The notes: generated by a model not told the origin, from the sequence alone. A stretch of DNA of 64,000 nucleotides from Thermococcus sp. (GCA_027075325.1 JALTBN010000051.1:63558-127557); one strand, 5' to 3'; shown: positions 1 to 9,394, counted from the stretch's first letter. Program-made: numbers and translations.

Positions 1-90
1 GTTGCTGAGCCTCCTGACGAGCTTCTTAGCACCCGGAATGACTCCTGTCTCAAGATCGACCTTAACTCCAATCGGGTTCTTGTACTCCAT
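1..90 (-). CDS. pgiA: Glucose-6-phosphate isomerase, cupin type (5' end only)
   Basis: Only the first 30 codons lie in the window; the gene runs off its left edge. The N-terminus (MEYKNPIGVKVDLETG, then PGAKKLVRRLSN) closely follows the archaeal cupin-type phosphoglucose isomerase of Pyrococcus and Thermococcus, which interconverts glucose-6-phosphate and fructose-6-phosphate in the cytoplasm. The ATG at 88-90 is preferred because GGTGAT lies 4 nt before it; an in-frame ATG at 94-96 would overlap that site. A TATA-like TTAAATAG (about 121-128, minus strand) and a glycolytic regulator motif at 142-158 sit upstream. Confidence 0.85.
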   Translation of the reverse strand, partial: MEYKNPIGVKVDLETGVIPGAKKLVRRLSN

Positions 91-141
91 AAACATCACC
101 GGAATAAAATAAACCAAGCCCTATTTAACCTTTCCCTTTTG

Positions 142-158
142 TATCACCGGCAGTGTTA
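142..158. promoter_or_regulatory. Thermococcales glycolytic motif (Tgr/TrmBL1 site) at pgiA
   Basis: The sequence TATCAC-CGGCA-GTGTTA matches the known TATCAC-N5-GTGATA site of the sugar-responsive regulator Tgr/TrmBL1 with one half perfect and four of six bases in the other. It lies upstream of the pgiA TATA box and overlaps the stop codon of the M50 protease gene. In the published model a site upstream of TATA means activation under gluconeogenic conditions. Confidence 0.75.
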
Positions 159-731
159 TAAAAGCATGTTGAGGGAATACGCTATCCCTATGGCCACCGC
201 CCAGTAGCTGGCGTTCCAGCGGAGGACCTTATAGCCATCCAGGGGAGGGATCGGCCAGAGGTTGAAGAAGGCAAGCCACGCGTTCACCATCGCTGTGATC
301 CTCACCGTAAGTCCAAGTATCCCCTCAGAAAATGACCCTCCAATTGAATACAGGGCCAGGAAGATGACCGCTATGAGTATGTTGGTCGCGGGACCGGCGA
401 GGGCTGTCATGCCCATGGCCCTCCTGTCGATGAAGCCGTGGAGGCTGTAAATCTGAACTGCCCCCACCGCGGCGAATATCCACGTGCTCCCTGTAATGGC
501 TTTGGTGGCAACTCCAAGGAGGAGGGCCAGCACAATCCCCGTGTCCCACCTTCGATAGATGGCATAATAGCCGAAGCGCCTGGCCAGCCCTCTGTGGGCC
601 ATTTCGTGGAACACGAACGCCGTTAGGATGGCGATTGCCGCGGGAAGCATCATGGAAGGGTTGAAGTCAGAAAACAGGAGCAACAGGACAAGAAAAGAAA
701 TCGCTAAGTCCTCCACCTCGCGGCGGTTCAT
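156..731 (-). CDS. Site-2 protease family (M50) intramembrane metalloprotease
   Basis: A 191-residue, very hydrophobic protein. HEMAH (about residues 43-47) is the HExxH zinc site within a transmembrane segment, and NLWPIPPLDGYK (about 157-168) is the conserved N-x-P-x-x-x-L-D-G motif that supplies the third zinc ligand. Four to six membrane segments can be read. The family cleaves membrane-anchored substrates in the bilayer; the substrate here is unknown. It overlaps the KH-like gene upstream by four bases (ATGA), so the two are probably co-transcribed and translationally coupled. It has no PDZ or CBS domain, making it a minimal member. Confidence 0.85.
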   Translation of the reverse strand: MNRREVEDLAISFLVLLLLFSDFNPSMMLPAAIAILTAFVFHEMAHRGLARRFGYYAIYRRWDTGIVLALLLGVATKAITGSTWIFAAVGAVQIYSLHGFIDRRAMGMTALAGPATNILIAVIFLALYSIGGSFSEGILGLTVRITAMVNAWLAFFNLWPIPPLDGYKVLRWNASYWAVAIGIAYSLNMLL

Positions 732-916
732 CTAGCTTTCACCTCAATTTTCCTGCCGAGAACGAGCTCAGCAGCCTTAACCGCAGCTCCTCCTGTTCCC
801 ACAGCGATTCTAACCTGATCCTGGGGTACGTAGACGATTATCCTGTCCCCCTCGTATTCGACTTCCAGCACCTCAACGTTTAGCATCTTCCTAAGGCGCT
901 CGGTTATATCGTTCAT
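728..916 (-). CDS. Small KH-like RNA-binding protein
   Basis: A 62-residue protein with beta-alpha-alpha-beta character. The central stretch IAVGTGGAAVKAAELVLG carries a GxxG loop (GTGG) typical of type II KH domains, as in the NusA/Era group, suggesting single-stranded nucleic acid binding. GGGGAG lies 5 nt before the ATG at 914-916. It overlaps the M50 protease gene by four bases. The length is that of one KH unit without other domains. The partner RNA cannot be read from sequence; the domain call rests on the motif only. Confidence 0.6.
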   Translation of the reverse strand: MNDITERLRKMLNVEVLEVEYEGDRIIVYVPQDQVRIAVGTGGAAVKAAELVLGRKIEVKAR

Positions 917-929
917 GGCCGCTCCCCAT

Positions 930-1649
930 TCAAATAACGAACCCCCTGTTATAAATGTTACCCAGCAGGTGTGGAGAACCGAGAAAGTGCTCCACGCCCT
1001 TCACGTGGCCGAGTCCAACGACTGCGACGATCTTGGGTCTCCTTATCCCTCTACCCCGCAACTCATCCACCGTGCGGATAAGATTGCGGGCCATGATGAC
1101 GTTCCTCTCCTCAACGAGGACCCGGTAGAGGTACGGGTATCTGTTTCGGAATTCGAACATCATCTCCCTGTACGACTCCACGGGATCCCCCAGCTCCTCT
1201 GCGGCTGCACCTCTCACACCCGGAAGGAAAAAGGATAATCCCTCGAAAGCCAGGAGGAGTCTCTCTCTGAGCGGGGCCGCAAGTATCTTTGACATTATGC
1301 TCCTTATGTCCTCATCGATAAGGAGAAGGGGGATTCTGAGCCTTCCTGCCGCTTCAATAGCCGCCAGCATCTCACCCCCAGGAGTCATCCCAAACTCTTC
1401 GCCCAGTCTCTCCTCGAATTTGGTCAGGAGATAGCTGACCAGACCGGAGCGTCCGAACTGCAGGCTCTCTTTCAGTCCAGCCTTTGCCCCGGAAGTGATT
1501 CCCCTGAACCTCAGGGGATCGAGTTCAACGGCTATGGCGGTGGGGTTTTCTTGCTCTATCACCCTCAGGACTTCCTCCCTGCTCCTGGGTGATACGTGCA
1601 TCGTTCCGATTATCCTGACGTATTTCAGATAGCTCATTCCTCCGCTCAT
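930..1649 (-). CDS. TraB/PrgY-like protein
   Basis: A 239-residue member of the TraB/GumN/PrgY superfamily: GTMHVS near the N-terminus, AVELDPLRF, LLIDEDI and the late VVGLGHVKGVEHFL. The paired GTxH and GxxH motifs are family hallmarks, thought to be metal-binding and hydrolase-like. Bacterial relatives are linked to pheromone inactivation; the archaeal role is unknown. The start at 1649 is chosen because GGAGG lies 7 nt before it and because its ATG overlaps the RNase Z stop (ATGA). An in-frame start 11 codons upstream lacks such a site. Confidence 0.75.
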   Translation of the reverse strand: MSGGMSYLKYVRIIGTMHVSPRSREEVLRVIEQENPTAIAVELDPLRFRGITSGAKAGLKESLQFGRSGLVSYLLTKFEERLGEEFGMTPGGEMLAAIEAAGRLRIPLLLIDEDIRSIMSKILAAPLRERLLLAFEGLSFFLPGVRGAAAEELGDPVESYREMMFEFRNRYPYLYRVLVEERNVIMARNLIRTVDELRGRGIRRPKIVAVVGLGHVKGVEHFLGSPHLLGNIYNRGFVI

Positions 1650-2590
1650 TGCTTTTCCTCCAGGATGCTTTTGAGCTCCCATGTGCCCGATTTAAGGGTT
1701 ATGACGTCGAAATCCTTCGGGACTACCGCGTTAACACCGAGACCCTCGCATATTTGCAGGGCTTCCTCAACGTACTCCCGGTAGCTGTAGCGGAAGGCCC
1801 TGTGAAAGAGCGCCAGGAGCTTCACCTTTGCCCTTTTAGCGGTCTCACAGGCCTCTTCCACAGTGGAGTGGTAGCTCTCACCCCTATCTTTAGGATTCAG
1901 GTAGGTGGCCTCGTGGATAAGCAGGTCGGCCCTCTCCGCAAAGAGCCTCACCCTCTCGCAGGGCTTGGTGTCACCTGTGTAAACTACCTTGAGCCCCTTC
2001 CTTCTCGGTCCGGTCACATCCTCAAGACGGATTATACGGCCGTTCCGCTCGATTTGACCTTCCTTCTCCAGCTTTCCGAGTATCGGCCCCTCGCTTAGCC
2101 CGTACTCGACGAGTTTCTCTTTCAGGAATTTCCCCCTTCTGTCCTTCTCCTTGAAGACGTAGCCCAACGCTGGAATCCCGTGCTCGACCTTGAAGCTCCA
2201 CACCTCGTAATCTCCAAACTTGAGCCGGGTTTCCCCAAGCTCGTGAACGTGGATGTCAAACCCCGGCCGAAAGAAGCCGCTGTTCAGGAGGTTCTGGACG
2301 AACTGGAAGGTGTATTTCGGCCCGAAAATGTGCAGGGGTTTCTCCCTGTTCCAGAGGTTCATCGTCTGGATTAAGGCGGGGATACCGAGGTAGTGGTCGC
2401 CGTGGAAGTGGGTGATAAAAATCTTATCCACTCTCATCGGGCTGAGCTTTGCGGTGTTCATCTGCCTCATTGTGCACTCCCCAGCATCGAAAAGCACTAT
2501 CTCGCCCCTGTAGCGTAAAGCTATGGACGGGACGTTTCTCTCCCGCGTTGGCATTATCCCTCCGGTGCCGAGGAAGAAGACTTCGAGCAT
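1646..2590 (-). CDS. rnz: Ribonuclease Z (tRNA 3' endonuclease)
   Basis: The protein starts MLEVFFLGTGGIMPT and has 314 residues, the usual size of the short RNase Z form. The metallo-beta-lactamase zinc site is HFHGDH (about residues 61-66), with further ligands in YTGDT and in the late LFHRAF region. It cuts pre-tRNAs after the discriminator base to allow CCA addition. The start at 2590 aligns with the family; a reading frame extending to 2674 lacks family similarity. It is followed by TraB in an ATGA overlap. Confidence 0.92.
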   Translation of the reverse strand: MLEVFFLGTGGIMPTRERNVPSIALRYRGEIVLFDAGECTMRQMNTAKLSPMRVDKIFITHFHGDHYLGIPALIQTMNLWNREKPLHIFGPKYTFQFVQNLLNSGFFRPGFDIHVHELGETRLKFGDYEVWSFKVEHGIPALGYVFKEKDRRGKFLKEKLVEYGLSEGPILGKLEKEGQIERNGRIIRLEDVTGPRRKGLKVVYTGDTKPCERVRLFAERADLLIHEATYLNPKDRGESYHSTVEEACETAKRAKVKLLALFHRAFRYSYREYVEEALQICEGLGVNAVVPKDFDVITLKSGTWELKSILEEKQ

Positions 2591-2760
2591 GTTAAACACT
2601 TCCCGCTTGGCACTTAAAAATGCTCCCTTTCTTGGTGTACGAGAATGGGAGCAGACGGTCACCTTTACTGTCACTGCTGAAAAGGCACGGCTTCTTTACA
2701 TTCCTGAGTTGATAAAAAAGATTAAAACCTTCAGCCCAGTACTTAGTCTGGTGAAGCAAC

Positions 2761-3726
2761 ATGGAAGAGATTCTGAAAGCCATTGAAGAGAAGGATACAA
2801 AAAAGCTTGCAAACCTTCTCTACTACAAGATTGATGAGCTGGAGGATGAACAGCTCGGAGAGGTTCTCAGGAAGGCCGAGAAGCTGGCCCTTGAGCAGAA
2901 GGACTATGAGCTCTACAAGCTGGTGGTGTATTACTATCACGAGTTCCTCGAGGTGGACAAAATAAGCGAATTCGAAGAGCTCGCCGAGGAGGAGGGCTCC
3001 TTCGAGGCCAAATTCCACCTTGCCGACCTTTACTTCCTTATCGGCGAGCTTGAGAAGAGCCTTGCCCTCTACGACGAACTCCTTGAGGAAGAACTCAAGG
3101 GCAACAACCTTGAGCACATAGCGGAGATACAGTACAACATGGCCTTAATCCGCGAGGAGCTCCAGGACTACGAGAAAGCATACGAGCTCCTTGAACAGGC
3201 GGAGGAGAACTACGAAAAACTGGGGGACAGGGAAAAGCTCCTTCACGTCCGTGTTTACAAAGCCTACGTCCGGTTTGAGATGGGGGAGACCTACGAGGCC
3301 AAGGCCATGCTGGCTTCCCTCCTTCCGGAGGCAATGGAGCTTCAGAACGGCAGGCTCCTGGCTGAGATTCATCTGAGCTTTGAAGAGATCTTCGAGGAGG
3401 ATGAAGACTATGAAGCGGCCCTTCAGGAATGCCTCTACGCCCTCCTGTGGGCGAGGGGAACCGAGTACTACGACGTCGCTTTTGATGCCCTCGTAGACAT
3501 CCTCTGGCAGCTTTTCCTCGATGACGATTTTGAGACCGTTTACAGCAACGTTCCGATGTTCAGGGAAGCCCTTCCAGATCTGGCTGACTTCTTCGACGGT
3601 GTTCGCTACCTAGCTCTGTACAAGGACGGCCGCATTGAGGAATCAAAACTTAAGGAGATCGTGGAAAGGGTGGCCGATAAGCGGCTCATCGACCTACTCC
3701 AGTTCCTCGGCGAGGCCGAGCTCTGA
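2761..3726 (+). CDS. Tetratricopeptide-repeat protein
   Basis: A 321-residue, strongly acidic, almost wholly helical protein. TPR-like helical pairs run through most of it, for example FHLADLYFLIGELEKSLALY (about residues 83-102), IQYNMALIREELQDYEKAYE and VRVYKAYVRFEMGETYEA. No catalytic domain, signal peptide or membrane segment is visible, so it is probably a cytoplasmic protein-protein scaffold. A TATA-like TTAAAACC lies about 30 bp upstream of the ATG. Its 3' end overlaps the convergent DUF447 gene by 33 bp. Partners are unknown. Confidence 0.8.
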   Translation: MEEILKAIEEKDTKKLANLLYYKIDELEDEQLGEVLRKAEKLALEQKDYELYKLVVYYYHEFLEVDKISEFEELAEEEGSFEAKFHLADLYFLIGELEKSLALYDELLEEELKGNNLEHIAEIQYNMALIREELQDYEKAYELLEQAEENYEKLGDREKLLHVRVYKAYVRFEMGETYEAKAMLASLLPEAMELQNGRLLAEIHLSFEEIFEEDEDYEAALQECLYALLWARGTEYYDVAFDALVDILWQLFLDDDFETVYSNVPMFREALPDLADFFDGVRYLALYKDGRIEESKLKEIVERVADKRLIDLLQFLGEAEL

Positions 3727-4320
3727 GGCGATTTCAAGGGCTCGTTCCATTATTTTTCTTCCCACTTCGTCCCGACCTCCGAGCCGGGAAAACAGACTGT
3801 AGTTCTCTTTTATCGCGAAGAAAAGCCTTCTGGCCTCATCTGGGGAGGATTTAGCCGCTACCCTCAACCTTGTAAAATCAACGGCTATCTCCACCAGCGC
3901 GCAGTCCACTCTGCTGAACGGCCGTGAAGGAAGCAAGCCGGGAATATCCCCACTGGGGGCGAGAGAACAGCCCAAAACCTCCGTTACTCCAAGACTGTCG
4001 GAGTGAACTCTCCATTTGCACTCAACATCCCCATAAACGCCGGGAAGTCCCCTGATCCACCGGTATGTGCCTGTTTCTTCAAAAGAAAGTTCAAGCTCAG
4101 GGGGAAAGTTGAGGGCCAGCCTGACCAGAAGGCCCGCATCGCTGGTGGCCTGGAGGGCCGCATGGGGCCACTTCGTCAGCTCCTCCGCGCTCCTGCCGCC
4201 GAAGAGCTTGAACGAAAGAATATTCCCCTTTTTAACGACTCCTACCGGGGTGGCATTCGTTTTTGTGATGAGGAGCATCTCGTAAACCTGTCCATCGTTT
4301 AGAAGATCGATGAACGCCAC
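3694..4320 (-). CDS. DUF447 family protein
   Basis: A 208-residue protein beginning MAFIDLLNDGQVYEMLLITKTN, as in the archaeal DUF447 family. The fold is expected to be a split barrel of flavin-binding type (LLITKTNATPVGVVKKGN, then LFGGRS), followed by a helical C-terminal part. Archaeal homologues often sit near C1/pterin genes, but nothing here specifies a substrate. It converges on the TPR gene with a 33-bp overlap, so the two transcripts are antisense at their ends. Confidence 0.65.
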   Translation of the reverse strand: MAFIDLLNDGQVYEMLLITKTNATPVGVVKKGNILSFKLFGGRSAEELTKWPHAALQATSDAGLLVRLALNFPPELELSFEETGTYRWIRGLPGVYGDVECKWRVHSDSLGVTEVLGCSLAPSGDIPGLLPSRPFSRVDCALVEIAVDFTRLRVAAKSSPDEARRLFFAIKENYSLFSRLGGRDEVGRKIMERALEIASELGLAEELE

Positions 4321-4353
4321 TTTAAACCACCGAAGAAAATAAATGAAAAGAAT

Positions 4354-5418
4354 TTAAAGCTGCTGCTTGGGCAGGACGAGGATGTCGTCCCTTCTGATGT
4401 AGAACTTGACGGGCATGGTGGGCTTTATGTTCCCGACGTCCCTTGAGCCGATCGTCCTCGCTATGATCCTCGTCTCCCCGAACAGGCCGATGACTTCTAT
4501 GAAAAAGCCGTAGTACTCCACGAGGTCGACGGTTCCCTCGAGGGTTATCCCGTCTTCAACCGGCTGAAGGCTGATGCGCTCAGGTCGTATGACGATGACG
4601 ACGTTGTCACTCTCCCCGGTGTAGTGAAGGTTCTCAAGGCGGAAGCTCTCGAATTCGACGGTTACCCTATCACCGTTCCGTTCCACGACTTTTGCCGGGA
4701 TGACGTTTGTTTTGCCCATGAAGGATGCGACGAACTCCGTCCTTGGGTGTTCATAGATCTCCCGTGGAGTTCCCACCTGCTCGACGGTTCCCACGTTCAT
4801 AACCGCTATCCTGTCGCTTATTGCCATTGCCTCCTCCTGGTCATGGGTAACGTACAGGACGGTAATACCGAGCTCGCGCTGTATTCTTCTTATCTCAGAG
4901 CGCATCTCAAGCCTGAGCTTGGCATCGAGGTTGCTCAGGGGTTCGTCGAGGAGGAGAAGCTTCGGCTCGACGACTATTGCCCTCGCGATTGCAACACGCT
5001 GCTGCTGACCGCCTGAGAGCTGGGTGGGGTAGCGATCCTCAAAGCCGCGGAGCTTGACGAGGTCGAGGGCCCACTCAACCTTTTTCTTTATCTCCTCCTT
5101 CGGAAGCTTCCTGAGCTTTAGACCGTAGGCGACGTTGTCAAAGATCGTCATATGGGGCCAGAGGGCGTAGTTCTGGAAGACGAGGACGGCCCCCCTCTCG
5201 CTGGAGCTGAGGTTGGTGACGTCCTGATCCCCGAACCAGACCTTTCCTTCCGTTGGGTAGTCCAGCCCGGCTATAATCCTCAGCGTTGTTGACTTTCCAC
5301 AGCCGCTGGGGCCGAGGAGGGTGAACAGCTCCCCATGCTTTATGTGGAGGTTTATACCCTTGAGGGCCACCGTATCGCCAAACTTCTTAACGATATTTTC
5401 AAGCCTGACCTCAACCAT
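4354..5418 (-). CDS. ABC importer ATPase with TOBE domain (Fbp/Pot type)
   Basis: A 354-residue ATPase. Walker A GPSGCGKST is near residue 37, Q-loop FQNYALWP near 82, signature LSGGQQQR near 135, Walker B LLLLDEP near 155 and H-loop VTHDQEEA near 191. The last 110 residues form a TOBE-like regulatory domain (VIVIRPERISL). The gene follows the double permease by 9 nt and completes a three-gene importer operon with the lipoprotein upstream. The closest architecture is ferric iron, thiamine or polyamine uptake; the ligand cannot be decided from sequence. Confidence 0.88.
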   Translation of the reverse strand: MVEVRLENIVKKFGDTVALKGINLHIKHGELFTLLGPSGCGKSTTLRIIAGLDYPTEGKVWFGDQDVTNLSSSERGAVLVFQNYALWPHMTIFDNVAYGLKLRKLPKEEIKKKVEWALDLVKLRGFEDRYPTQLSGGQQQRVAIARAIVVEPKLLLLDEPLSNLDAKLRLEMRSEIRRIQRELGITVLYVTHDQEEAMAISDRIAVMNVGTVEQVGTPREIYEHPRTEFVASFMGKTNVIPAKVVERNGDRVTVEFESFRLENLHYTGESDNVVIVIRPERISLQPVEDGITLEGTVDLVEYYGFFIEVIGLFGETRIIARTIGSRDVGNIKPTMPVKFYIRRDDILVLPKQQL

Positions 5419-5427
5419 CTTATCACC

Positions 5428-7641
5428 TCACGAGAGACCGATGAAGGAGTACCTCTGCTTGGTGATTATGTTCACCAGCAGGATTGACAGTATCTGCACC
5501 GTTATGAGCAGCACACCAAGGGCTGCCGCTATGTTCACGCTACCAACCGCTGAGAGCATCACATCCTTCATGAACGCGGTTATTGGGGCATTGGTCATGT
5601 TGAGGGAACCTATTGTAACGCCAACGCTGGTCTCACTCATGGCGTAGACGAAGCTGAGCATTGCACCACCGAAGACGTTCAGCGAGATGAGGGGTAGTAT
5701 GATGCTTGTGAGGGTCTTCCACCTGCTGGCACCGAGGTTCATGGATGCCTCGTCAAGGGACACGTGAACCTGCTGGAGACCCGCATAGACAGATCTGGCT
5801 GCGAACGGTAGCCTCCTGACCGAGTAGGCCAGTATGAGGAGGTATCCTGGGTTGAACTCGCTCGGATTTATTGGGTCGAGCGGCGTTCCGGGGAACAGCA
5901 GGTGGAAGAAGTAGAAGTAGCCCATTGCAACTACGATACCTGGGACTGCCATCGGGAGTACAACAGTGCTCTCAAGTACCGGCGTCAGTGCGCCCTTGAA
6001 CCTGCTCGTGGCGTAGGAGGAGGTTATGGAGAGGAGGATTATCAACACAACGGCCACGGATGAGTAGAGAAGGCTGTTCACAATATACCTTCTGACGTCC
6101 GGGTTCAGGAGCATTTCTTTAATGTACTTCATGGTTGCCTCCGTCTTCTTGCCTGCGGGTACGTTGAACATCGTCGCCTGGAACTGGGAGTGGGTTACGT
6201 TGAGAGTTCCGTCGGAAAGCACCTCACCGCTGGCCGTTATCAGTCCTTTCATCTGGGTATGAATCGTGCCGTTGTATCTTGCGGCTGTCCCCTGGAAATC
6301 CGCGTACGTCACGTTGCCGTTCATTGTGAAGGTGTTGCCCTGAATGACTATCCTGCCGGCGAAGAAGCCGTTCAGGGTTCCATTGATGACTCCAAGCTCG
6401 CTGGAACTTCCGGAGACCCCACCATTGAAGAACCATCCGTTCTTGCTGGTCTCTATGGTGCCGTTCGTCAGCTGCACCCCTTGGTCCGGATAAAGGATTC
6501 CCATGAAGTTGGCGCTTATGTCCGTAACGTTGGTGACAACCCTGTGCTCCTGAGTGAACGCCAGCTTAACAACGCCAGCCTGGGGCGTTATGGTGAAGAG
6601 CAGGAGCGGGAGGAGGATGAGGTAGATGGCTATAGCCTGCCAGAGCCTGGGCTTGCTAACGCGGGGTGACCACCTTCCACCCTTGCTGAGCATTGCGTAC
6701 TGTCTGAGGCTCACGTACTTCCTTATGCCCAGGAATGCCAGTATTGCGAGGGTTAACATGACTATTGCAAGGGCCGCTATGAGCGGGCTTCTCTCGCCGG
6801 TCCCAAAGAGGAACTTGCTGAATATCTGGTAGGACATTATCTTCTTCGCAAGGTCATTGCTGTGGAAGACAATCGGAGCCGCGAGGTCCTCAAGGCTGAA
6901 GATGAAGACGAGGGTTGCCCCCGCCGCAATTCCCGGAAGGGCAAGCGGGAAGGTAACAGTCCTGAAGAGGTGGAAGCCCCTGCTCCCCAGGTTTTCCGCC
7001 TGCTCCTCCAGAGAGGGGTCGATGTTTATGAAACTGGCGTAGGCGTTTAAGTATACTATAGGATAATAGGTTATTGCCTGGGCGAGGGTTATTCCAGCCA
7101 GCCCGTCTATTCTGAGTCTGAAACCGAAGAGTGCGTGGAGGATGTTGCTAACCATTCCGTACTCACTGAACATCTGCTGAACGACGTAGGCACTGACGAA
7201 GGGGGTAACGAGCAGGGGGATGAAGAGCAGAATGCGGAAGACGTTCTTTCCGGGGAAGGAGAATCTCGCCATGAGGAACGCGAACACGGTTCCAATGAGC
7301 GAGGCCAGGAGCGTGACAACGGTGGCCACAACCACCGAGTTAAGGACTATACCGAAGTCAAGTCCATTTATTATGTAAAGCCTCTCACCGGTGCCCGGCA
7401 TTATTACCCTCTGCACGAGACTTCCGTCGGGCGGGAACTTTACATAGTTGCTGTTTGTGAGTACTTCCTTAAACCAGTGAAGGGAGATTCCTCCGTTATA
7501 GGTAAAGGCTATGGCCAGCATGGCCAGTACCGGGATTATCAGGAAAAACAGCAAATACAAAAGAGGGAAAAGGTAGGAGGTGGCAACGAGAGGCTCAAAC
7601 TTGGGAGTCCCAAAGAGCCTCTCGCTCCAGCTGCTCTTCAT
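5428..7641 (-). CDS. Double ABC permease (FbpB-like) with extracellular insert
   Basis: A 737-residue fusion of two MetI-type permease halves. The EAA loops are EQAENLGSRGFHLFRTVTFP in the first half and DEASMNLGASRWKTLTSIIL in the second, each contacting an ATPase subunit. Between the halves, about residues 375-500 form a soluble segment rich in N-x-T/S (NGT, NVT), Gly and Thr, facing outside. FbpB-type permeases lack such an insert. The start at 7641 is set by GGAGGTG 6 nt upstream and an ATGA overlap with the lipoprotein gene. Confidence 0.87.
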   Translation of the reverse strand: MKSSWSERLFGTPKFEPLVATSYLFPLLYLLFFLIIPVLAMLAIAFTYNGGISLHWFKEVLTNSNYVKFPPDGSLVQRVIMPGTGERLYIINGLDFGIVLNSVVVATVVTLLASLIGTVFAFLMARFSFPGKNVFRILLFIPLLVTPFVSAYVVQQMFSEYGMVSNILHALFGFRLRIDGLAGITLAQAITYYPIVYLNAYASFINIDPSLEEQAENLGSRGFHLFRTVTFPLALPGIAAGATLVFIFSLEDLAAPIVFHSNDLAKKIMSYQIFSKFLFGTGERSPLIAALAIVMLTLAILAFLGIRKYVSLRQYAMLSKGGRWSPRVSKPRLWQAIAIYLILLPLLLFTITPQAGVVKLAFTQEHRVVTNVTDISANFMGILYPDQGVQLTNGTIETSKNGWFFNGGVSGSSSELGVINGTLNGFFAGRIVIQGNTFTMNGNVTYADFQGTAARYNGTIHTQMKGLITASGEVLSDGTLNVTHSQFQATMFNVPAGKKTEATMKYIKEMLLNPDVRRYIVNSLLYSSVAVVLIILLSITSSYATSRFKGALTPVLESTVVLPMAVPGIVVAMGYFYFFHLLFPGTPLDPINPSEFNPGYLLILAYSVRRLPFAARSVYAGLQQVHVSLDEASMNLGASRWKTLTSIILPLISLNVFGGAMLSFVYAMSETSVGVTIGSLNMTNAPITAFMKDVMLSAVGSVNIAAALGVLLITVQILSILLVNIITKQRYSFIGLS

Positions 7642-9227
7642 CCATTCACCTCCTGGAGAACCTTGTTGTACTTGTCCTTGGCCGCCTGGGTCCACTCGGC
7701 CATTATGGTGTCCTTGAAGTCCTTGTCGGTGAGGAGCTTATCGTTTATCTTCATCGCATAATCCTCTGTGAAGGTTACCATTTTGCCCGTGTCCGGGTCC
7801 TTGAACTGGATAGGAGCGGTGAGCTCATCCTTGAGCTGCTCAAACTTCTGGTCGTCTATTTTTCCGCTCTTGTGGGCGTTTACCAGGGCCATCCAGGCGG
7901 TGTGGAGCTCCAAGTTGGCATCAACCAGGGTGGCCTTGAAGTAGAGCTGCATGGCGTTGACGGTCTTGAGGGCCTCGCTGTCGTTGAAAGCTATTCCCTT
8001 GGTGTGGAGGGCGAGGTTGTAGGCCGTCCTGAGGTCTGGCCTCTGCTGGCCGGCTGGGGTGTTGAAGATGCTGGGGTTGACCGGGAGCCTGTTGACGTCC
8101 TTGTTGAGCCATATGGCCTGTCCGTCCGTCAGAACCCAGTAGATGAAGGCCTGCGCAGCGTCCGGGTGCTTGCTGTACTTAAGGAGTGCTATCGGGTCAC
8201 CGTTGATGATGCTCTCCCCCTCAGGGATTATGTAAACACAGTCCGGGTTGAGGTGCATTGCCGTGTATCCGTAGAAGTCAATGGTGTTCCCGGCGGCTAT
8301 ATCTCCGGCTATGACGGCTTCCCTAACGGCGTCACTGGCTGCGTACACCCTGGAGTTGGCTGCAATTATCGTCAGTATCCTCCAGCCCTCGTCCCAGCCG
8401 AAGGCTTGAAGTATAATCTGGTATATCCTCGTGTTTGAGGTACTCATCGTAGGATCGGCTATACCATACTGCGGTGGGTCCCTAGCCCATGCCTCGGTGG
8501 CTATGTCCTCCCACTTCTTGGGCTCCGGGAGACCCCACTTCTGGATGGACTTCTTGTTCTCGGTGAATCCGAAGGAGGAGAGTGCTGCCGCTATCCAGTA
8601 AATTTTACCGTCCTTATCCTTCCTCACCATTGGCATGCCCGCAAGGGTCTCGGGTATGTCCTTTCCGAGAAGACCCAGAACCTTCTGGTCTGTTATCGGA
8701 GCTAGGTAGCCCTCCATGTAAAGGTTGTCGAAGAGGGTCGGTCCTCCGCCCCAGCCTACATCAGCATGGCCGTCCTTTATGAGCCTGGGCCACTGGGATT
8801 CAGTGGCTTTGATGAACTTGATGCTCGTTATGTGGTACTGCTTGGCTATATCGCTCTTGAGGAAAGCCTCCTTCGCGAGCGTGGCTATGGTAGTGTCGTG
8901 CCTGGTAAGAACAATGAGCTCGATGTTGCCGGAGGAAGTGCTCGATGAGGCCGTTGTGGTGGTCGTGGTTTCAGAGGATGTTGTCTGGGACTGGGTGGTG
9001 GTCGTGGTCTGCTGCTGGCTCGTCGTGGTGGTCTGAGACTGGGTGGTGCTTGCGGAAGAGGAGGAGGTTGTTGAAGAGGTCTTGGTCGGAGACGGGGAAA
9101 CAGAAGAGCTGGCACTTGGAGAGGAGCTGGTCGTGCTGCTCGACGTTCCTCCACCGCCGATACAGCCGGCGGCGACTACACTGAACACCAAAAGCAACAT
9201 TACGAGAGCTGCGGCGGTCTTTCTCAT
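7638..9227 (-). CDS. ABC importer substrate-binding lipoprotein
   Basis: A 529-residue secreted protein. A signal peptide ends in the lipobox VVAAGC (Cys about residue 22), so the mature protein is lipid-anchored. A Ser/Thr-rich tether of about 75 residues follows, then a solute-binding domain starting at about residue 100 (IELIVLTRHDTTIATLAKEA) with the cluster-1/6 type two-lobe fold. GGPTLFDNLYMEGYLAP resembles iron and thiamine binding proteins. GAGGTGAAAGGCA precedes the ATG, and a TTAAAAATA TATA box lies near 9264. It is the first gene of the importer operon. Confidence 0.87.
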   Translation of the reverse strand: MRKTAAALVMLLLVFSVVAAGCIGGGGTSSSTTSSSPSASSSVSPSPTKTSSTTSSSSASTTQSQTTTTSQQQTTTTTQSQTTSSETTTTTTASSSTSSGNIELIVLTRHDTTIATLAKEAFLKSDIAKQYHITSIKFIKATESQWPRLIKDGHADVGWGGGPTLFDNLYMEGYLAPITDQKVLGLLGKDIPETLAGMPMVRKDKDGKIYWIAAALSSFGFTENKKSIQKWGLPEPKKWEDIATEAWARDPPQYGIADPTMSTSNTRIYQIILQAFGWDEGWRILTIIAANSRVYAASDAVREAVIAGDIAAGNTIDFYGYTAMHLNPDCVYIIPEGESIINGDPIALLKYSKHPDAAQAFIYWVLTDGQAIWLNKDVNRLPVNPSIFNTPAGQQRPDLRTAYNLALHTKGIAFNDSEALKTVNAMQLYFKATLVDANLELHTAWMALVNAHKSGKIDDQKFEQLKDELTAPIQFKDPDTGKMVTFTEDYAMKINDKLLTDKDFKDTIMAEWTQAAKDKYNKVLQEVNG

Positions 9228-9394
9228 TGCCTTTCACCTCATTCCAGTGTTTTCGAGGTATTTTTAAGGTTTTGTTACAGCCCAAACGGGCAATATACTA
9301 AACTGACCAGAGACTTTTTCCACGGGTATGTTAATATGGGTTTTGGTGGTAGATTAAGTTTAAAAGAACCGGAAAAATAGTGGACGTGATGTCA

